Assembly: GCF_003946245.1 (NCBI RefSeq)
Contig: NZ_RHNN01000001.1
Coordinates: 62,001 to 126,000 of the forward strand
Direction: 5' to 3'
Origin: Levilactobacillus cerevisiae
GTDB taxonomy: Bacteria; Bacillota; Bacilli; Lactobacillales; Lactobacillaceae
Length of the DNA: 64,000 bases
Part shown: positions 24,681 to 33,221 of the stretch, one piece after another
Position numbering within the stretch: the first letter of the stretch is position 1
Layout: each line of letters starts with the position of its first letter
Made by a program: the position numbers and the translations under genes
Notes under the pieces: generated by a model
Told to the model about the DNA's origin: nothing
The model's database searches: none
The model's input: the letters and a program-made list of their open reading frames with translations, nothing else

Positions 24681-25853
24681 ATGATGACCGTTGCGGTAGG
24701 TATCGATAAGATTGGTTTTTACACCCCGGAGCTCTACGTGGACATGGTTGACCTTGCGCATGCCAGAGGCGAAGACCCCAACAAGTATGTGATTGGCATT
24801 GGCCAGTCTAAGCAGGCCGTGATTCCGCCAACGCAGGATGTCGTCACCATGGCGGCCAACGCGGCGGCACAAATTTTAACGCCGGAAAGCAAGGCTGACA
24901 TCAAGATGGTCTTGTTTGGAACGGAGTCGGGAATCGATAATTCCAAGGCAGCGGCCGTGTACTTGGCTCATCTGCTAGAGTTGCCCAGCGACACCCGAGC
25001 GGTGGAATTGAAGCAAGCCTGTTACGGGGCGACGGCGGGTCTACAGTTGGCTGCTGATTTCGTCCGTGCACGGCCCAATGCGAAAGTGTTGGTCATTGGG
25101 GCTGACATTGCGCGTTATGGGTTGCGAACCGCCGGAGAGGTCACGCAGGGTGGCGGTGCCGTGGCGATGCTAGTGACGGCCGACCCTCAGATTTTAGCTC
25201 TGGACGATGTTAGCAGCTACCATACCGCTGATGTCATGGATTTCTGGCGGCCAACCTACCGGACAGAGGCCCTGGTTGATGGGAAGTATTCGACCAACGT
25301 GTACCTCGACTTCTTTAACCGTGTTTGGACCGATTACCAGGCGCAGACCAACCGCACAATTGCCGATTTCTCTGGCTTTGTCTTCCACTTGCCGTTCACT
25401 AAGATGGGGCGGAAGGGATTGCGCCAGATTTTACCGTCTGCCACACCGGAACAACAGGCGTCCTTGACAGCTGCCTTTGAAGCCAGTCAGGCGGATAACC
25501 GCGAAGTTGGTAACCTGTATACGGGTTCGCTCTACCTCAGCTTGTTGTCCTTGCTACGGCATGGAAACCTGCGGGGGGGCGAACGTTTGGGCCTCTTCAG
25601 TTACGGGTCAGGGGCGGAAGGCGAGTTCTTCAGTGGCGTCGTTCAACCTGGCTTTGACCGTGGATTTGATGACGCGTTCCTGACGCAACAACTAGCGGGG
25701 CGGCACGCCGTTAGTGTGACCGATTATGAACAGATTTATCAGGAACAACTACCAAACGACGGCCGCGATGCTCACTTGGCAACGGGCAACGTCACGGCAC
25801 CGTATTATTTGGCTGGCCGGCAACACGAGCAGCGCCAATATCGCCAACATTAA
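24681..25853 (+). CDS. mvaS: Hydroxymethylglutaryl-CoA synthase
   Basis: It condenses acetoacetyl-CoA and acetyl-CoA to HMG-CoA in the mevalonate route to isoprenoids, which feeds the undecaprenyl carrier made by UppS (40.8 kb). The 390-residue protein has the catalytic Cys114 in LKQACYGATAG, the general base Glu in FGTESGIDNSK, and the active-site His in FHLPFTKMGRK. It starts at ATG 24681 after TAGGAGG (a second ATG follows immediately). It stands alone; other mevalonate genes are not in the window. A bidirectional terminator follows. Confidence 0.95.
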   Translation: MMTVAVGIDKIGFYTPELYVDMVDLAHARGEDPNKYVIGIGQSKQAVIPPTQDVVTMAANAAAQILTPESKADIKMVLFGTESGIDNSKAAAVYLAHLLELPSDTRAVELKQACYGATAGLQLAADFVRARPNAKVLVIGADIARYGLRTAGEVTQGGGAVAMLVTADPQILALDDVSSYHTADVMDFWRPTYRTEALVDGKYSTNVYLDFFNRVWTDYQAQTNRTIADFSGFVFHLPFTKMGRKGLRQILPSATPEQQASLTAAFEASQADNREVGNLYTGSLYLSLLSLLRHGNLRGGERLGLFSYGSGAEGEFFSGVVQPGFDRGFDDAFLTQQLAGRHAVSVTDYEQIYQEQLPNDGRDAHLATGNVTAPYYLAGRQHEQRQYRQH

Positions 25854-25855
25854 AA

Positions 25856-25899
25856 AATGGCATCTCAATGGGTGATTAGACCGATTGAGATGCCATTCT
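25856..25899. terminator. Bidirectional terminator between mvaS and the convergent membrane protein
   Basis: AATGGCATCTCAAT and ATTGAGATGCCATT form a 14-bp stem with a T-containing tail on both sides. Confidence 0.8.
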
Positions 25900-25910
25900 T
25901 GCTAGCCAAA

Positions 25911-26498
25911 TTATTCAAATTGATTTTTGGTGAGGTAACCATCCTTGTAGACCAGTACGGGTGATTGCGTTCCCACCCGCAGGACTAACGTGTAACCTTT
26001 GCCCAGTGCCTTCTTTAAGGATTGACTGGTCTTGGTAAAGTTGTTGGCAAACCTGGGCCACTTGGCCGTTTTTGCCTGACTGGGATCAGCCTTGAGAGCC
26101 TTGATTGTTTTCTTCAGACTCGCGTTGGTAATAGTTAACGTGTAGGTCTTAGTGTCGTGATCGAAGCTCACGGTTCCCAATTTTTTGAGCGACTTGGTTA
26201 ACTGCTTTTCCACTTGTTTTTCGTTGTCCGCCCGCGTGTTGGCAGTGGTCGAGCTGGTTGAAAAGGCCTGGCCCGATTGCGAACTGATGGACGCCTTTTT
26301 GGCTGACTCGCTGGTTGCCTGACTATTAGATTGTGACCAGTAGGGCAGTTGCGTAAGTGCGCCGACTGTGACGAGCGTCGTGATGACTAAGACGATGATC
26401 GGCCCACGTTTGGGCTCTTGCCGCCGATGTGCATTGACGATAGAAAATGAGGTGATGATAATGAAGATGACCCCCAAAATAGCGATACCTAAGAACAT
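25911..26498 (-). CDS. Membrane-anchored protein of unknown function
   Basis: The 195-residue protein has two N-terminal transmembrane helices (about residues 2-20 and 32-50), a Ser/Thr/Ala-rich linker (55-90), then a Lys-rich alpha/beta domain (KKLGTVSFDHDTKTYTLTIT and following) predicted outside the cell. The start is ATG 26498 (MFLGIAILG), after GGAGGG; the longer frame upstream lacks a ribosome binding site. No family was recognised. It is convergent with mvaS and stands alone. Confidence 0.6.
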   Translation of the reverse strand: MFLGIAILGVIFIIITSFSIVNAHRRQEPKRGPIIVLVITTLVTVGALTQLPYWSQSNSQATSESAKKASISSQSGQAFSTSSTTANTRADNEKQVEKQLTKSLKKLGTVSFDHDTKTYTLTITNASLKKTIKALKADPSQAKTAKWPRFANNFTKTSQSLKKALGKGYTLVLRVGTQSPVLVYKDGYLTKNQFE

Positions 26499-26715
26499 GA
26501 TGATCCCTCCGCATGTTAAGTTGACGTAAGTATAGCATGAATTAATTAGAGAATAAAATAACACACATTAAAATGTTGTAACGAACGGCGATTGACGCTG
26601 GTATTTACACCCTAGAAAAGATTGTGAGAAATTAAGTGAACGTGTTGAAAAAGAAGCTGAACTAGTGTAAATAAGTTAAAAAATGGTTTATAACCGAATA
26701 TTAATTTAAAAATAG

Positions 26716-26744
26716 TCGCCAAAAGTTAACATTTCCGGTATAAT
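26716..26744 (+). promoter_or_regulatory. Promoter of the deoxyribosyltransferase gene
   Basis: TCGCCA, a 17-base spacer and TATAAT (26739-26744). Confidence 0.6.
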
Positions 26745-26777
26745 TGAATTAATCAAGAGAGAAATGAGGAGATTAAA

Positions 26778-27218
26778 GTGACAAACGTTTATTTAGCAGG
26801 CCCCTTCTTCGATGACGAACAAATTTCCCGGATTGAACGCGCTGAGAAGGCATTAGCAGCCAATCCCCGGGTAGCCAACGTCTTTAGTCCCCGATTGAGT
26901 GAGATTCCTGGCTTAGTTATGGGAACGGCTGAGTGGGCGACACAAACGTTTCAAATGGACGTCCACCAAATTGATCAGGCGGATGTCGTGGTAGCACTGG
27001 TCGATTTTGTTGACGACCAAGTGGACTCTGGCACGGCCTTTGAAATTGGTTACGCCTTTCACAGCAAGAAGCCAGTGGTGGTTTTGCATGAAAAAGAAAC
27101 GATTTTAAATTTGATGCTTGCGGAAGGGTTACACGCATACTTACGCGAAGCCGAAGCGCTGGCAGCTTATGATTTTTCAACGTTGCCGGAAAGCCATTAC
27201 CAAGGTAAAGTTATCTAA
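26778..27218 (+). CDS. Nucleoside 2-deoxyribosyltransferase
   Basis: These enzymes exchange bases on 2'-deoxyribonucleosides and are typical of lactobacilli, which rely on salvage. The 146-residue product has the N-terminal VYLAGPFF, the central DVVVALVDF and DSGTAFEIGYA with the nucleophilic Glu, and LMLAEGLHAYL. It starts at GTG 26778 after GAGGAG. It is a single gene and shares a bidirectional terminator with lexA. Confidence 0.88.
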   Translation: MTNVYLAGPFFDDEQISRIERAEKALAANPRVANVFSPRLSEIPGLVMGTAEWATQTFQMDVHQIDQADVVVALVDFVDDQVDSGTAFEIGYAFHSKKPVVVLHEKETILNLMLAEGLHAYLREAEALAAYDFSTLPESHYQGKVI

Positions 27219-27234
27219 CACTTGTCTGGAAACT

Positions 27235-27279
27235 AAAAAATCACCCGGCACACGAACTGTTGTGTGACGGGTGATTTTA
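27235..27279. terminator. Bidirectional terminator between the deoxyribosyltransferase gene and lexA
   Basis: AAAATCACCCGGCACAC and GTGTGACGGGTGATTTT form a long stem with T runs on both strands. Confidence 0.9.
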
Positions 27280-27291
27280 CGTTTATCAGTC

Positions 27292-27921
27292 TTAGTGAAC
27301 GTCGTCCCGGAAGAGGCCAACGACTCTGCCTAAAATGCTGACGTGGTTTAAGATGATGGGCGCCATGGTGTCATTTTCGGGTTGCAACCGGAAATGATCG
27401 GCCTCCTTAAAGAACCGTTTGCAAGTGGCTTCGTTTTCCTCTGTCATGGCAATCACGATATCGCCGTTGTCAGCGGACTGTTGCCGCCGCACAATGACTT
27501 GATCCCCATTGAGAATGCCAATGTTAATCATACTTTCGCCGCGAATCGTCAACATGAAGAGTTCGTCATCGTCGTTTTCAAATTCAGGGGGAACGGGGAA
27601 GTAGTCTGTTGCTTCTTGTACAGCCAGAATTGGTTCACCGGCAGTTACAGTTCCCAGAACGGGAATCCGGGTTTGTTCTTCGTGCACGCCTAATTCTTCC
27701 AAGCCAATGGGCGTTACTTCCAGTGCCCGGGGCTTCGTGGGGTCTTTGACCAACATGCCCTTCTTGACCAGGCGGGCGATGTGACCGTGAACCGTGGACG
27801 TTGAAGACAGGGCAACCGCTTCTCCGATCTCACGGACAGTTGGGGGATACCCTTTTGCGTTGACCCGTTCCCAAATGAAGCGGAGAACGGCGATTTGTTT
27901 GCTTTCAGAAGCTTTACTCAT
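27292..27921 (-). CDS. lexA: LexA repressor of the SOS response
   Basis: LexA represses DNA-damage genes and cleaves itself when RecA filaments form. The 209-residue protein has the N-terminal winged-helix domain ([23 protein letters not shown]), the autocleavage site Ala94-Gly95 in TVTAGEP, the catalytic Ser130 (RGESM) and the general base Lys168 (CKRFF). The start is ATG 27921 (MSKASESKQ), after GAGGTGG; the frame reaches 27945. A SOS box overlaps its -35, so it should repress itself. It is divergent from the DUF896 gene. Confidence 0.96.
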   Translation of the reverse strand: MSKASESKQIAVLRFIWERVNAKGYPPTVREIGEAVALSSTSTVHGHIARLVKKGMLVKDPTKPRALEVTPIGLEELGVHEEQTRIPVLGTVTAGEPILAVQEATDYFPVPPEFENDDDELFMLTIRGESMINIGILNGDQVIVRRQQSADNGDIVIAMTEENEATCKRFFKEADHFRLQPENDTMAPIILNHVSILGRVVGLFRDDVH

Positions 27922-27965
27922 TTTTTCTGCCACCTCGTTCGTCATTCGTAGTATAGTTTAGTGTA

Positions 27966-27994
27966 AGTGTAGCATAGCAACCGAACAATTTCAA
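27966..27994 (-). promoter_or_regulatory. lexA promoter
   Basis: Minus strand TTGAAA, a 17-base spacer and TACACT; the -35 overlaps the SOS box. Confidence 0.75.
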
Positions 27995-28005
27995 ACAGAT
28001 GTTCG
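27992..28005. promoter_or_regulatory. SOS box (LexA operator)
   Basis: CAAACAGATGTTCG (minus strand CGAACATCTGTTTG) matches the Gram-positive consensus CGAAC-N4-GTTCG at nine of ten fixed positions. It lies between the divergent lexA and DUF896 promoters. Confidence 0.8.
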
Positions 28006-28015
28006 GGTAAATGAG

Positions 28016-28044
28016 TTGAATTTTGAAATTAACCCTGATATGAT
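28016..28044 (+). promoter_or_regulatory. Promoter of the DUF896 gene
   Basis: TTGAAT (28016-28021), a 17-base spacer and TATGAT (28039-28044), starting 11 bases from the SOS box. Confidence 0.7.
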
Positions 28045-28107
28045 GGAGCCTGTCTTGAAAATCAGGGTTACAACCCATTAATTTAACTAACTAAAGGAGG
28101 GCTGTTC

Positions 28108-28356
28108 ATGGCAGAACCATCAATGGACACCTTGCTGGCTCGCATCAACGAGTTGGCACATAAAAATAAGGCTGAGGGCCTAACCGAAGCTGAGAAGACG
28201 GAACGGGCGGACCTGCGGCAGAAGTACTTGAAACTGTTCAAGGCCAGCTTCCGGAGCCAAGTCGAAATGCTACAGGTTTACGACAAGGACGGTAAAGAAG
28301 TCACACCCGAAAAGGTCCGTCAGATTCAACGTGACAAGGGCTTGCGTGACAATTAA
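28108..28356 (+). CDS. DUF896 (YnzC-like) protein
   Basis: The 82-residue protein is the two-helix DUF896/UPF0291 type: DTLLARINELAHKNKAEGLTEAEKTERADLRQKYLK, then FRSQVE. In Bacillus subtilis the homologue ynzC lies in the SOS-induced yneA-yneB-ynzC operon divergent from lexA. Here the lexA partner is retained but yneA and yneB homologues are absent. The start is ATG 28108, 7 bases after AAAGGAGG. SOS control is likely from the box described above. Its molecular role is unknown. Confidence 0.88.
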   Translation: MAEPSMDTLLARINELAHKNKAEGLTEAEKTERADLRQKYLKLFKASFRSQVEMLQVYDKDGKEVTPEKVRQIQRDKGLRDN

Positions 28357-28362
28357 GGGAAG

Positions 28363-28394
28363 AAGCGAGTCCTTTTTGGGATTCGCTCTTTTAA
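28363..28394 (+). terminator. Terminator after the DUF896 gene
   Basis: AAGCGAGTCC and GGGATTCGCT pair around TTTTT, followed by CTTTTAATTT. Confidence 0.7.
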
Positions 28395-28455
28395 TTTCCC
28401 TTAAGTTTGTGTAGAATTGTTAAATGAATGACTTCAACAAAGGAGGGGAATTAAC

Positions 28456-28680
28456 TTGGCAACTTGGATCTGGATCTTAATCGTTATCGTCGTTGGTCTG
28501 GCCTGCGCAGCGGGTGGCTTTTTCGGCGCACGAAAGTACATGGAAAACTATCTGAAAGACAATCCACCAATTAACGAAGACCAATTACGGGCAATGATGT
28601 TACAAATGGGGCAAAAGCCTTCACAGCGGAAACTTCATCAAATGATGAACGCCATGCAACAAAATGCCGGCAAAAAATAA
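28456..28680 (+). CDS. YneF family small membrane protein (UPF0154)
   Basis: The 74-residue protein has one N-terminal transmembrane helix (about residues 3-25) and the family's conserved cytoplasmic tail ([38 protein letters not shown]). It starts at TTG 28456 after AAAGGAGGGG. Its place near lexA and the DUF896 gene repeats the B. subtilis yne region. Function unknown. It ends at a strong terminator. Confidence 0.88.
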   Translation: MATWIWILIVIVVGLACAAGGFFGARKYMENYLKDNPPINEDQLRAMMLQMGQKPSQRKLHQMMNAMQQNAGKK

Positions 28681-28693
28681 TTTGGCTTTTATT

Positions 28694-28737
28694 GAGACTC
28701 GCTTCCAGTTTTTTCCTGGGAGCGAGTCTTTTTTTTT
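28694..28737 (+). terminator. yneF terminator
   Basis: GACTCGCTTCCAG and CTGGGAGCGAGTC pair around TTTTTTC, followed by nine T. Confidence 0.9.
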
Positions 28738-28742
28738 GTATT

Positions 28743-28771
28743 TTGTCAAATTTCCAGTAAAATGATAAAGT
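28743..28771 (+). promoter_or_regulatory. Promoter of the ABC exporter operon
   Basis: TTGTCA, a 17-base spacer and TAAAGT. A second candidate, the extended -10 TGCTATATT, lies at 28775-28783. Confidence 0.5.
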
Positions 28772-28817
28772 CTGTGCTATATTTTAATCATATTCTAATT
28801 TTTAAGGAGGGATGTTC

Positions 28818-30578
28818 GTGAGTATCTTTCGCAAATTATCCTGGTACTTTCGTCTGGAATGGCGACGGTATCTGACGGGGGTCATTGGACTCCTGTTGAC
28901 GGCCATTATTGCCATTATTCCCCCACGGATCATCGGGAACATGGTGGATGGCATTCACGGACAGACCATGACGGGCCACTTGTTGGTCGTTGACTTACTG
29001 TTCGTGACGTTCGCTGCTTTGGCGCAGTACGGAACCCGTTATGTTTGGCGAAATGCCATTTGGGGTGGTGCTGCACGGTTGGAACAACTGTTGCGGAACC
29101 AACTGTTTGGTCACTTCATGAAGATGGACCGGGTTTTCTATCAGAAATACCGGACCGGGGATTTGATGGCCCACGCGACCAATGACCTGGAAGCCATTCA
29201 ACGGGTGGCCGGTGGTGGGATCTTGCAATTTGCCGATGCCATTATTACCGGTGGGACGACCTTGATTGCCATGATGTTGTTGATTGACTGGCGGTTGACG
29301 TTGTTGGCCATCATTCCGTTTCCTTTGTTGGCGGTCGTGTCTTGGTACTTGGGCCAGAAAATTCACCGGGCATTTGGTGAGTCCCAGGCGGCCTTTTCCC
29401 GGCTGAACAACAAGGCTCAGGAAAGTATCAGTGGTATCAAAGTCATCAAGGCGCTGGGTCAAGACGATGCTGACGTGGCGGACTTTGATTCGCAGGTCGA
29501 TCAAACCATTGAGATTAATCGGCGGGTGAACCGGCTGGATTCCATGTTTGACCCGGCAATTACGTTGATCATTTCCATTTCCTACGTGGCGACGATTGTG
29601 TTAGGCGGACTCTTCGTGACGCACAACGTCATCACGATTGGGAATCTGGTTTCGTTTATCAGTTACCTGGCCATGATGGTGTGGCCGATGTTCGCTGTCG
29701 GGATGCTGTTCAACACCATGGAACGGGGCAATGCCAGTTACGACCGGGTCATGGAACTGTTGGATCAAAAGACCCACATCATCGATCGCAAGGATGGCCT
29801 GCAAGAACGGCCACAAGGAACAATCAGCTATCACGTTGACCAATTCGATTATCCGGATAACGCGGGTGCCAGTCTGAAGCAGATTGCCTTTGAGCTGCCA
29901 GCAGGGCATACGTTGGGTATCGTGGGTCGTGTGGGTGCCGGGAAGTCGACGATTATGAAATTAATTTTGCGGGAGTTTGACAACTATACCGGTGAAATTG
30001 ATTTCGGCGGTCACCCAATCAAGGACTACGCGCTGGACAGTTATTTGCCAGCAATTGGTTACGTGCCGCAAGAAAGTTTCTTGTTCTCAGCCAATATTTT
30101 TGAAAATATTCGGTTTGCGCAGCCCGATGCAACACAAGAACAAGTTGAGGCCGCGGCTTTAAAGAGCGACTTGGCCGGTCAGATTGCTAAGTTGCCGGCG
30201 GGGTATGATACCCAGGTGGGCGAGGAAGGGATTTCCTTGTCCGGTGGGCAACGGCAACGGTTAGCGATTGCGCGGGCGTTGCTGATCAACCCCGAACTGT
30301 TGATCTTGGATGACGCGTTATCAGCTGTTGATGCCGAGACGGAAGCCGAAATCTTGGCCAAACTGAAGGCTGAACGGGCCAACAAGACCACGATTATCTC
30401 CGCCCACCGTCTGAGTTCCGTGATGAATGCTGACGAGATTCTGGTGTTAGCGGATGGGGCGGTTGCCGAACGGGGCACGCATGACCAACTCATGGCTGCT
30501 CACGGGTGGTATCAACGGATGTTTGACCAGCAACAGTTAGAAACACAAGTGAAGGGAGGCGTCAGTGATGGCAGATAA
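28818..30578 (+). CDS. Heterodimeric ABC exporter, subunit with degenerate ATPase site
   Basis: The 586-residue half transporter has six N-terminal membrane helices (to about residue 310) and a nucleotide-binding domain: Walker A GRVGAGKS, signature LSGGQRQR, Walker B LLILDD followed by the D-loop SAVD. The usual catalytic Glu after Walker B is Asp, the mark of the non-catalytic site in heterodimeric exporters such as BmrC/BmrD (YheI/YheH). The start is GTG 28818, 7 bases after AAGGAGG; ATG 28812 is too close to that site. The next gene overlaps it. Multidrug export is likely, with unknown substrates. Confidence 0.9.
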   Translation: MSIFRKLSWYFRLEWRRYLTGVIGLLLTAIIAIIPPRIIGNMVDGIHGQTMTGHLLVVDLLFVTFAALAQYGTRYVWRNAIWGGAARLEQLLRNQLFGHFMKMDRVFYQKYRTGDLMAHATNDLEAIQRVAGGGILQFADAIITGGTTLIAMMLLIDWRLTLLAIIPFPLLAVVSWYLGQKIHRAFGESQAAFSRLNNKAQESISGIKVIKALGQDDADVADFDSQVDQTIEINRRVNRLDSMFDPAITLIISISYVATIVLGGLFVTHNVITIGNLVSFISYLAMMVWPMFAVGMLFNTMERGNASYDRVMELLDQKTHIIDRKDGLQERPQGTISYHVDQFDYPDNAGASLKQIAFELPAGHTLGIVGRVGAGKSTIMKLILREFDNYTGEIDFGGHPIKDYALDSYLPAIGYVPQESFLFSANIFENIRFAQPDATQEQVEAAALKSDLAGQIAKLPAGYDTQVGEEGISLSGGQRQRLAIARALLINPELLILDDALSAVDAETEAEILAKLKAERANKTTIISAHRLSSVMNADEILVLADGAVAERGTHDQLMAAHGWYQRMFDQQQLETQVKGGVSDGR

Positions 30579-32361
30579 TACACACGAATCAGCCTGGGCC
30601 CACAGTATGTCGTCCAAGGAACAACTGACGGTAATCAAGCGACTCTTTCACTTCGCTGCGCCATACAAATGGTTCTTCATTGGCTCCGTGATCTTATCGG
30701 CGTTAATCAGTGCCGTGAACGTCTTCCTGCCTTGGTTGTTACAAACTTATATGGATAAATATTTACGAACCAGTAATGCAACGATTGCCATCATGTGGAT
30801 GTTTGCCGGGCTGTACCTCTTTGGCATGATCGTCAAAGCCATCTTTCAATTTTGGCAAAACTACACCAGTACCATGGGTGCCGAGTACATGCTAGAAAAT
30901 GTGCGTCGCAAACTTTTCCATGATTTACATGGCAAGGGGATGCGCTATTTCGACCAGACACCGGGTGGCTCCATCCTTTCTCGGCTGATGAACGACACCA
31001 TGACGTTTTCCAATTTCTGGGCACTGTTTAATACGTTAGTGCTTGCCTTGTTTGCGGTCATCTCATCGTTCATTGCCATGTACGTGACCGACGTCAAGGT
31101 GGCGTTGTGGACGCTGCTACTGGTCCCGTTTCTGGGATTGACGATTTGGTATTACCAACGGTTCAGTTCAAGGGTCTACCGTCGGATGCGGGAGCGCCTG
31201 AGTGAACTAAACACGAAATTAGCTGAAGCCATTACCGGGATCAGCGTGATTCAAGAGTTCCGGCAAGAGAAGCGGACGGCGGATAACTTTGAGAAGACGA
31301 ACAAGGCTTACTACGGCACCCGGCGCGATATGATTCGGACCAACTCCTTACTGTTGAGCCCCATCATCAATCTTTTTTACGCGTTAGGAACCGTGATTGT
31401 TTTGGGCATCTTCGGGATGCGCGGGCTACATGAAGTGGTTGCCGCCGGGGTTATTTACGCGTTCATTACCTACTTGAATAACTTCTACAGTCCCATGAGT
31501 AACATGATGGATAACCTGAGTGACTTTCAAAATGGGATGGTTGCGGGGTCACGGGTCCTCCGAATCCTGGATGATCAAACGTTAGCGCCGGAACAACAAC
31601 CGGTAGCGGATGCCAAGATTACCGAAGGAAAAGTGGAATTTCGCCACGTGACCTTCGCCTATGACGAAGAGCATCCGGTCTTACGGGACGTCTCGTTTGT
31701 GGTAGAACCCGGGCAAACCGTGGCCTTGGTGGGCCAAACGGGTTCTGGGAAGACCTCGACCATTAACGTCTTGATGCGGTTCTACGAGTATCAGTCCGGG
31801 CAGGTCTTGATCGACGGTCGAGATATCCGGGAATATCCGGCGGCCGAGTTACGCGCCAAGATGGGGCTGGTTCTACAGGAACCCCAGCTGTTCTACGGCG
31901 ATATTCAAACGAACATCCGGATGTTTAATCCAGATATTTCCGATGAACAGGTCGAACGGGCAGCCCACTTTGTCCAGGCGGATGCCTTTATTGACAAGCT
32001 GCCAGAGGGCTACGCAACGCCCGTGTTGGAACGGGGAACGGAGTATTCAGCGGGCCAACGCCAGTTGATTACCTTTGCCCGGACCGTGGTCACAGATCCC
32101 AAGATTTTAATCCTGGATGAAGCAACGGCCAACGTGGATACCGAAACGGAAACCATGATTCAAAATGGGTTGGATAAGATTCAAGAGAATCGAACCACCA
32201 TTGCGATTGCCCACCGGTTATCGACGATTCAAAACGCTGACCTGATTTTGGTTCTGAACCAGGGAAAAGTCGTGGAACGCGGCACCAACGACGAGCTGAT
32301 GGCACAAGAAGGGTATTACTACGACATGATTCAACTGCAAAATTCAGCTCACGTTGAATAA
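30568..32361 (+). CDS. Heterodimeric ABC exporter, subunit with canonical catalytic Glu
   Basis: The 597-residue partner overlaps the previous gene by 11 bases, so the two are translated together. After six membrane helices the nucleotide-binding domain has Walker A GQTGSGKT, Walker B ILILDEATAN with the catalytic Glu, and a changed signature (YSAGQRQL instead of LSGGQ). The altered signature pairs across the dimer with the Asp-bearing Walker B of the first subunit to form the degenerate site, and the other site is canonical. ATG 30568 is chosen over the GTG just before it because of spacing from AAGGGAGG. It resembles YheH/BmrD. Confidence 0.9.
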   Translation: MADNTHESAWAHSMSSKEQLTVIKRLFHFAAPYKWFFIGSVILSALISAVNVFLPWLLQTYMDKYLRTSNATIAIMWMFAGLYLFGMIVKAIFQFWQNYTSTMGAEYMLENVRRKLFHDLHGKGMRYFDQTPGGSILSRLMNDTMTFSNFWALFNTLVLALFAVISSFIAMYVTDVKVALWTLLLVPFLGLTIWYYQRFSSRVYRRMRERLSELNTKLAEAITGISVIQEFRQEKRTADNFEKTNKAYYGTRRDMIRTNSLLLSPIINLFYALGTVIVLGIFGMRGLHEVVAAGVIYAFITYLNNFYSPMSNMMDNLSDFQNGMVAGSRVLRILDDQTLAPEQQPVADAKITEGKVEFRHVTFAYDEEHPVLRDVSFVVEPGQTVALVGQTGSGKTSTINVLMRFYEYQSGQVLIDGRDIREYPAAELRAKMGLVLQEPQLFYGDIQTNIRMFNPDISDEQVERAAHFVQADAFIDKLPEGYATPVLERGTEYSAGQRQLITFARTVVTDPKILILDEATANVDTETETMIQNGLDKIQENRTTIAIAHRLSTIQNADLILVLNQGKVVERGTNDELMAQEGYYYDMIQLQNSAHVE

Positions 32362-32373
32362 TGCTGACGAGAT

Positions 32374-32431
32374 AAAAAAATCTTGCGACACCTCATGGCC
32401 ATTGGCCTTGAAGCGTCACAAGATTTTTTAT
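32374..32431. terminator. Bidirectional terminator between the ABC operon and plsC
   Basis: AAAAAATCTTG at one end and CAAGATTTTTT at the other pair as outer arms, with an inner GGCC-ATT-GGCC, giving T runs on both strands. Confidence 0.8.
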
Positions 32432-33063
32432 TTGGCTTTCTTTTCGGCAGAAACGTCAACGTAGTGAAAGTTAGGATCGATTTCTTTGTCCAACTTATCA
32501 AAAGCAGCTTGCATTTGTTTCTCGATCACAGCTTGGCCATCTTCGTCCAGTTTCATTTTCCGGTCAATCACGATTGGTGCGCCAAACGCCACGGTCACGC
32601 GCTTACGGGAAAATAATTGTTTGAAGGTTAACGGACCTTGGTAAATCGCCGGAACCAAGGGGACACCGGCCATTTTAGCAATCACCGCCGCACCGCCCTT
32701 GAGTTCGGACGAATGGCGGGAGCCTGACGGGAACATGATTAGAGATAAATCACCTTGACGCAGCATGCGAACGGGTGTTTTAATGGCGGAAGGCCCTGGA
32801 TGATCACGATTTACAGGAAAACCGTTGACATGTTTCAACAACCATCGGAAAATAGAGTTTTGGAACAATTCTTCTTTGGCCATAAACGCAAATTTGCGCG
32901 GATAGGCGGCCATGGCGAAGTAAACGGGATCGAACCAAGTCCGGTGTGGCCCCACCAAAACGTAAGGTCCATCAGGCAAATCAGCCTGGTGAACGTAACG
33001 GGCGCGGCCGTTAATGATGTACAACACCGTACACAGGACGCCACGCAAGAACTTATAAAACAT
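32428..33063 (-). CDS. plsC: 1-acyl-glycerol-3-phosphate acyltransferase-like protein
   Basis: PlsC-type enzymes add the second acyl chain to lysophosphatidic acid on the inner membrane face. The 211-residue protein has a hydrophobic N-terminus, the catalytic HxxxxD motif as PHRTWFDP, GFPVNRD, and FPSGSRHSS in place of the usual FPEGTRS. The Glu-to-Ser change is seen in some Firmicute relatives and may alter acceptor binding. The start is ATG 33063 after GAGAGGAG; the longer frame lacks a ribosome binding site. It could act on another lysolipid. It supplies the pathway used by CdsA at 41.6 kb. Confidence 0.85.
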   Translation of the reverse strand: MFYKFLRGVLCTVLYIINGRARYVHQADLPDGPYVLVGPHRTWFDPVYFAMAAYPRKFAFMAKEELFQNSIFRWLLKHVNGFPVNRDHPGPSAIKTPVRMLRQGDLSLIMFPSGSRHSSELKGGAAVIAKMAGVPLVPAIYQGPLTFKQLFSRKRVTVAFGAPIVIDRKMKLDEDGQAVIEKQMQAAFDKLDKEIDPNFHYVDVSAEKKAK

Positions 33064-33221
33064 GTGAGACACTCCTCTCAGGATGAAACTAATTGTTTCT
33101 AGTATGCAAAAAAACACGGGGGGTTGCAAGTTATCTTGTGAAATTCGCGTGAAAATGATGGGGTGCGCTTCAATTTTTGACCTTTGTTCAGGTAGATAAA
33201 AACTTAAAGGAGGCGTTCACG

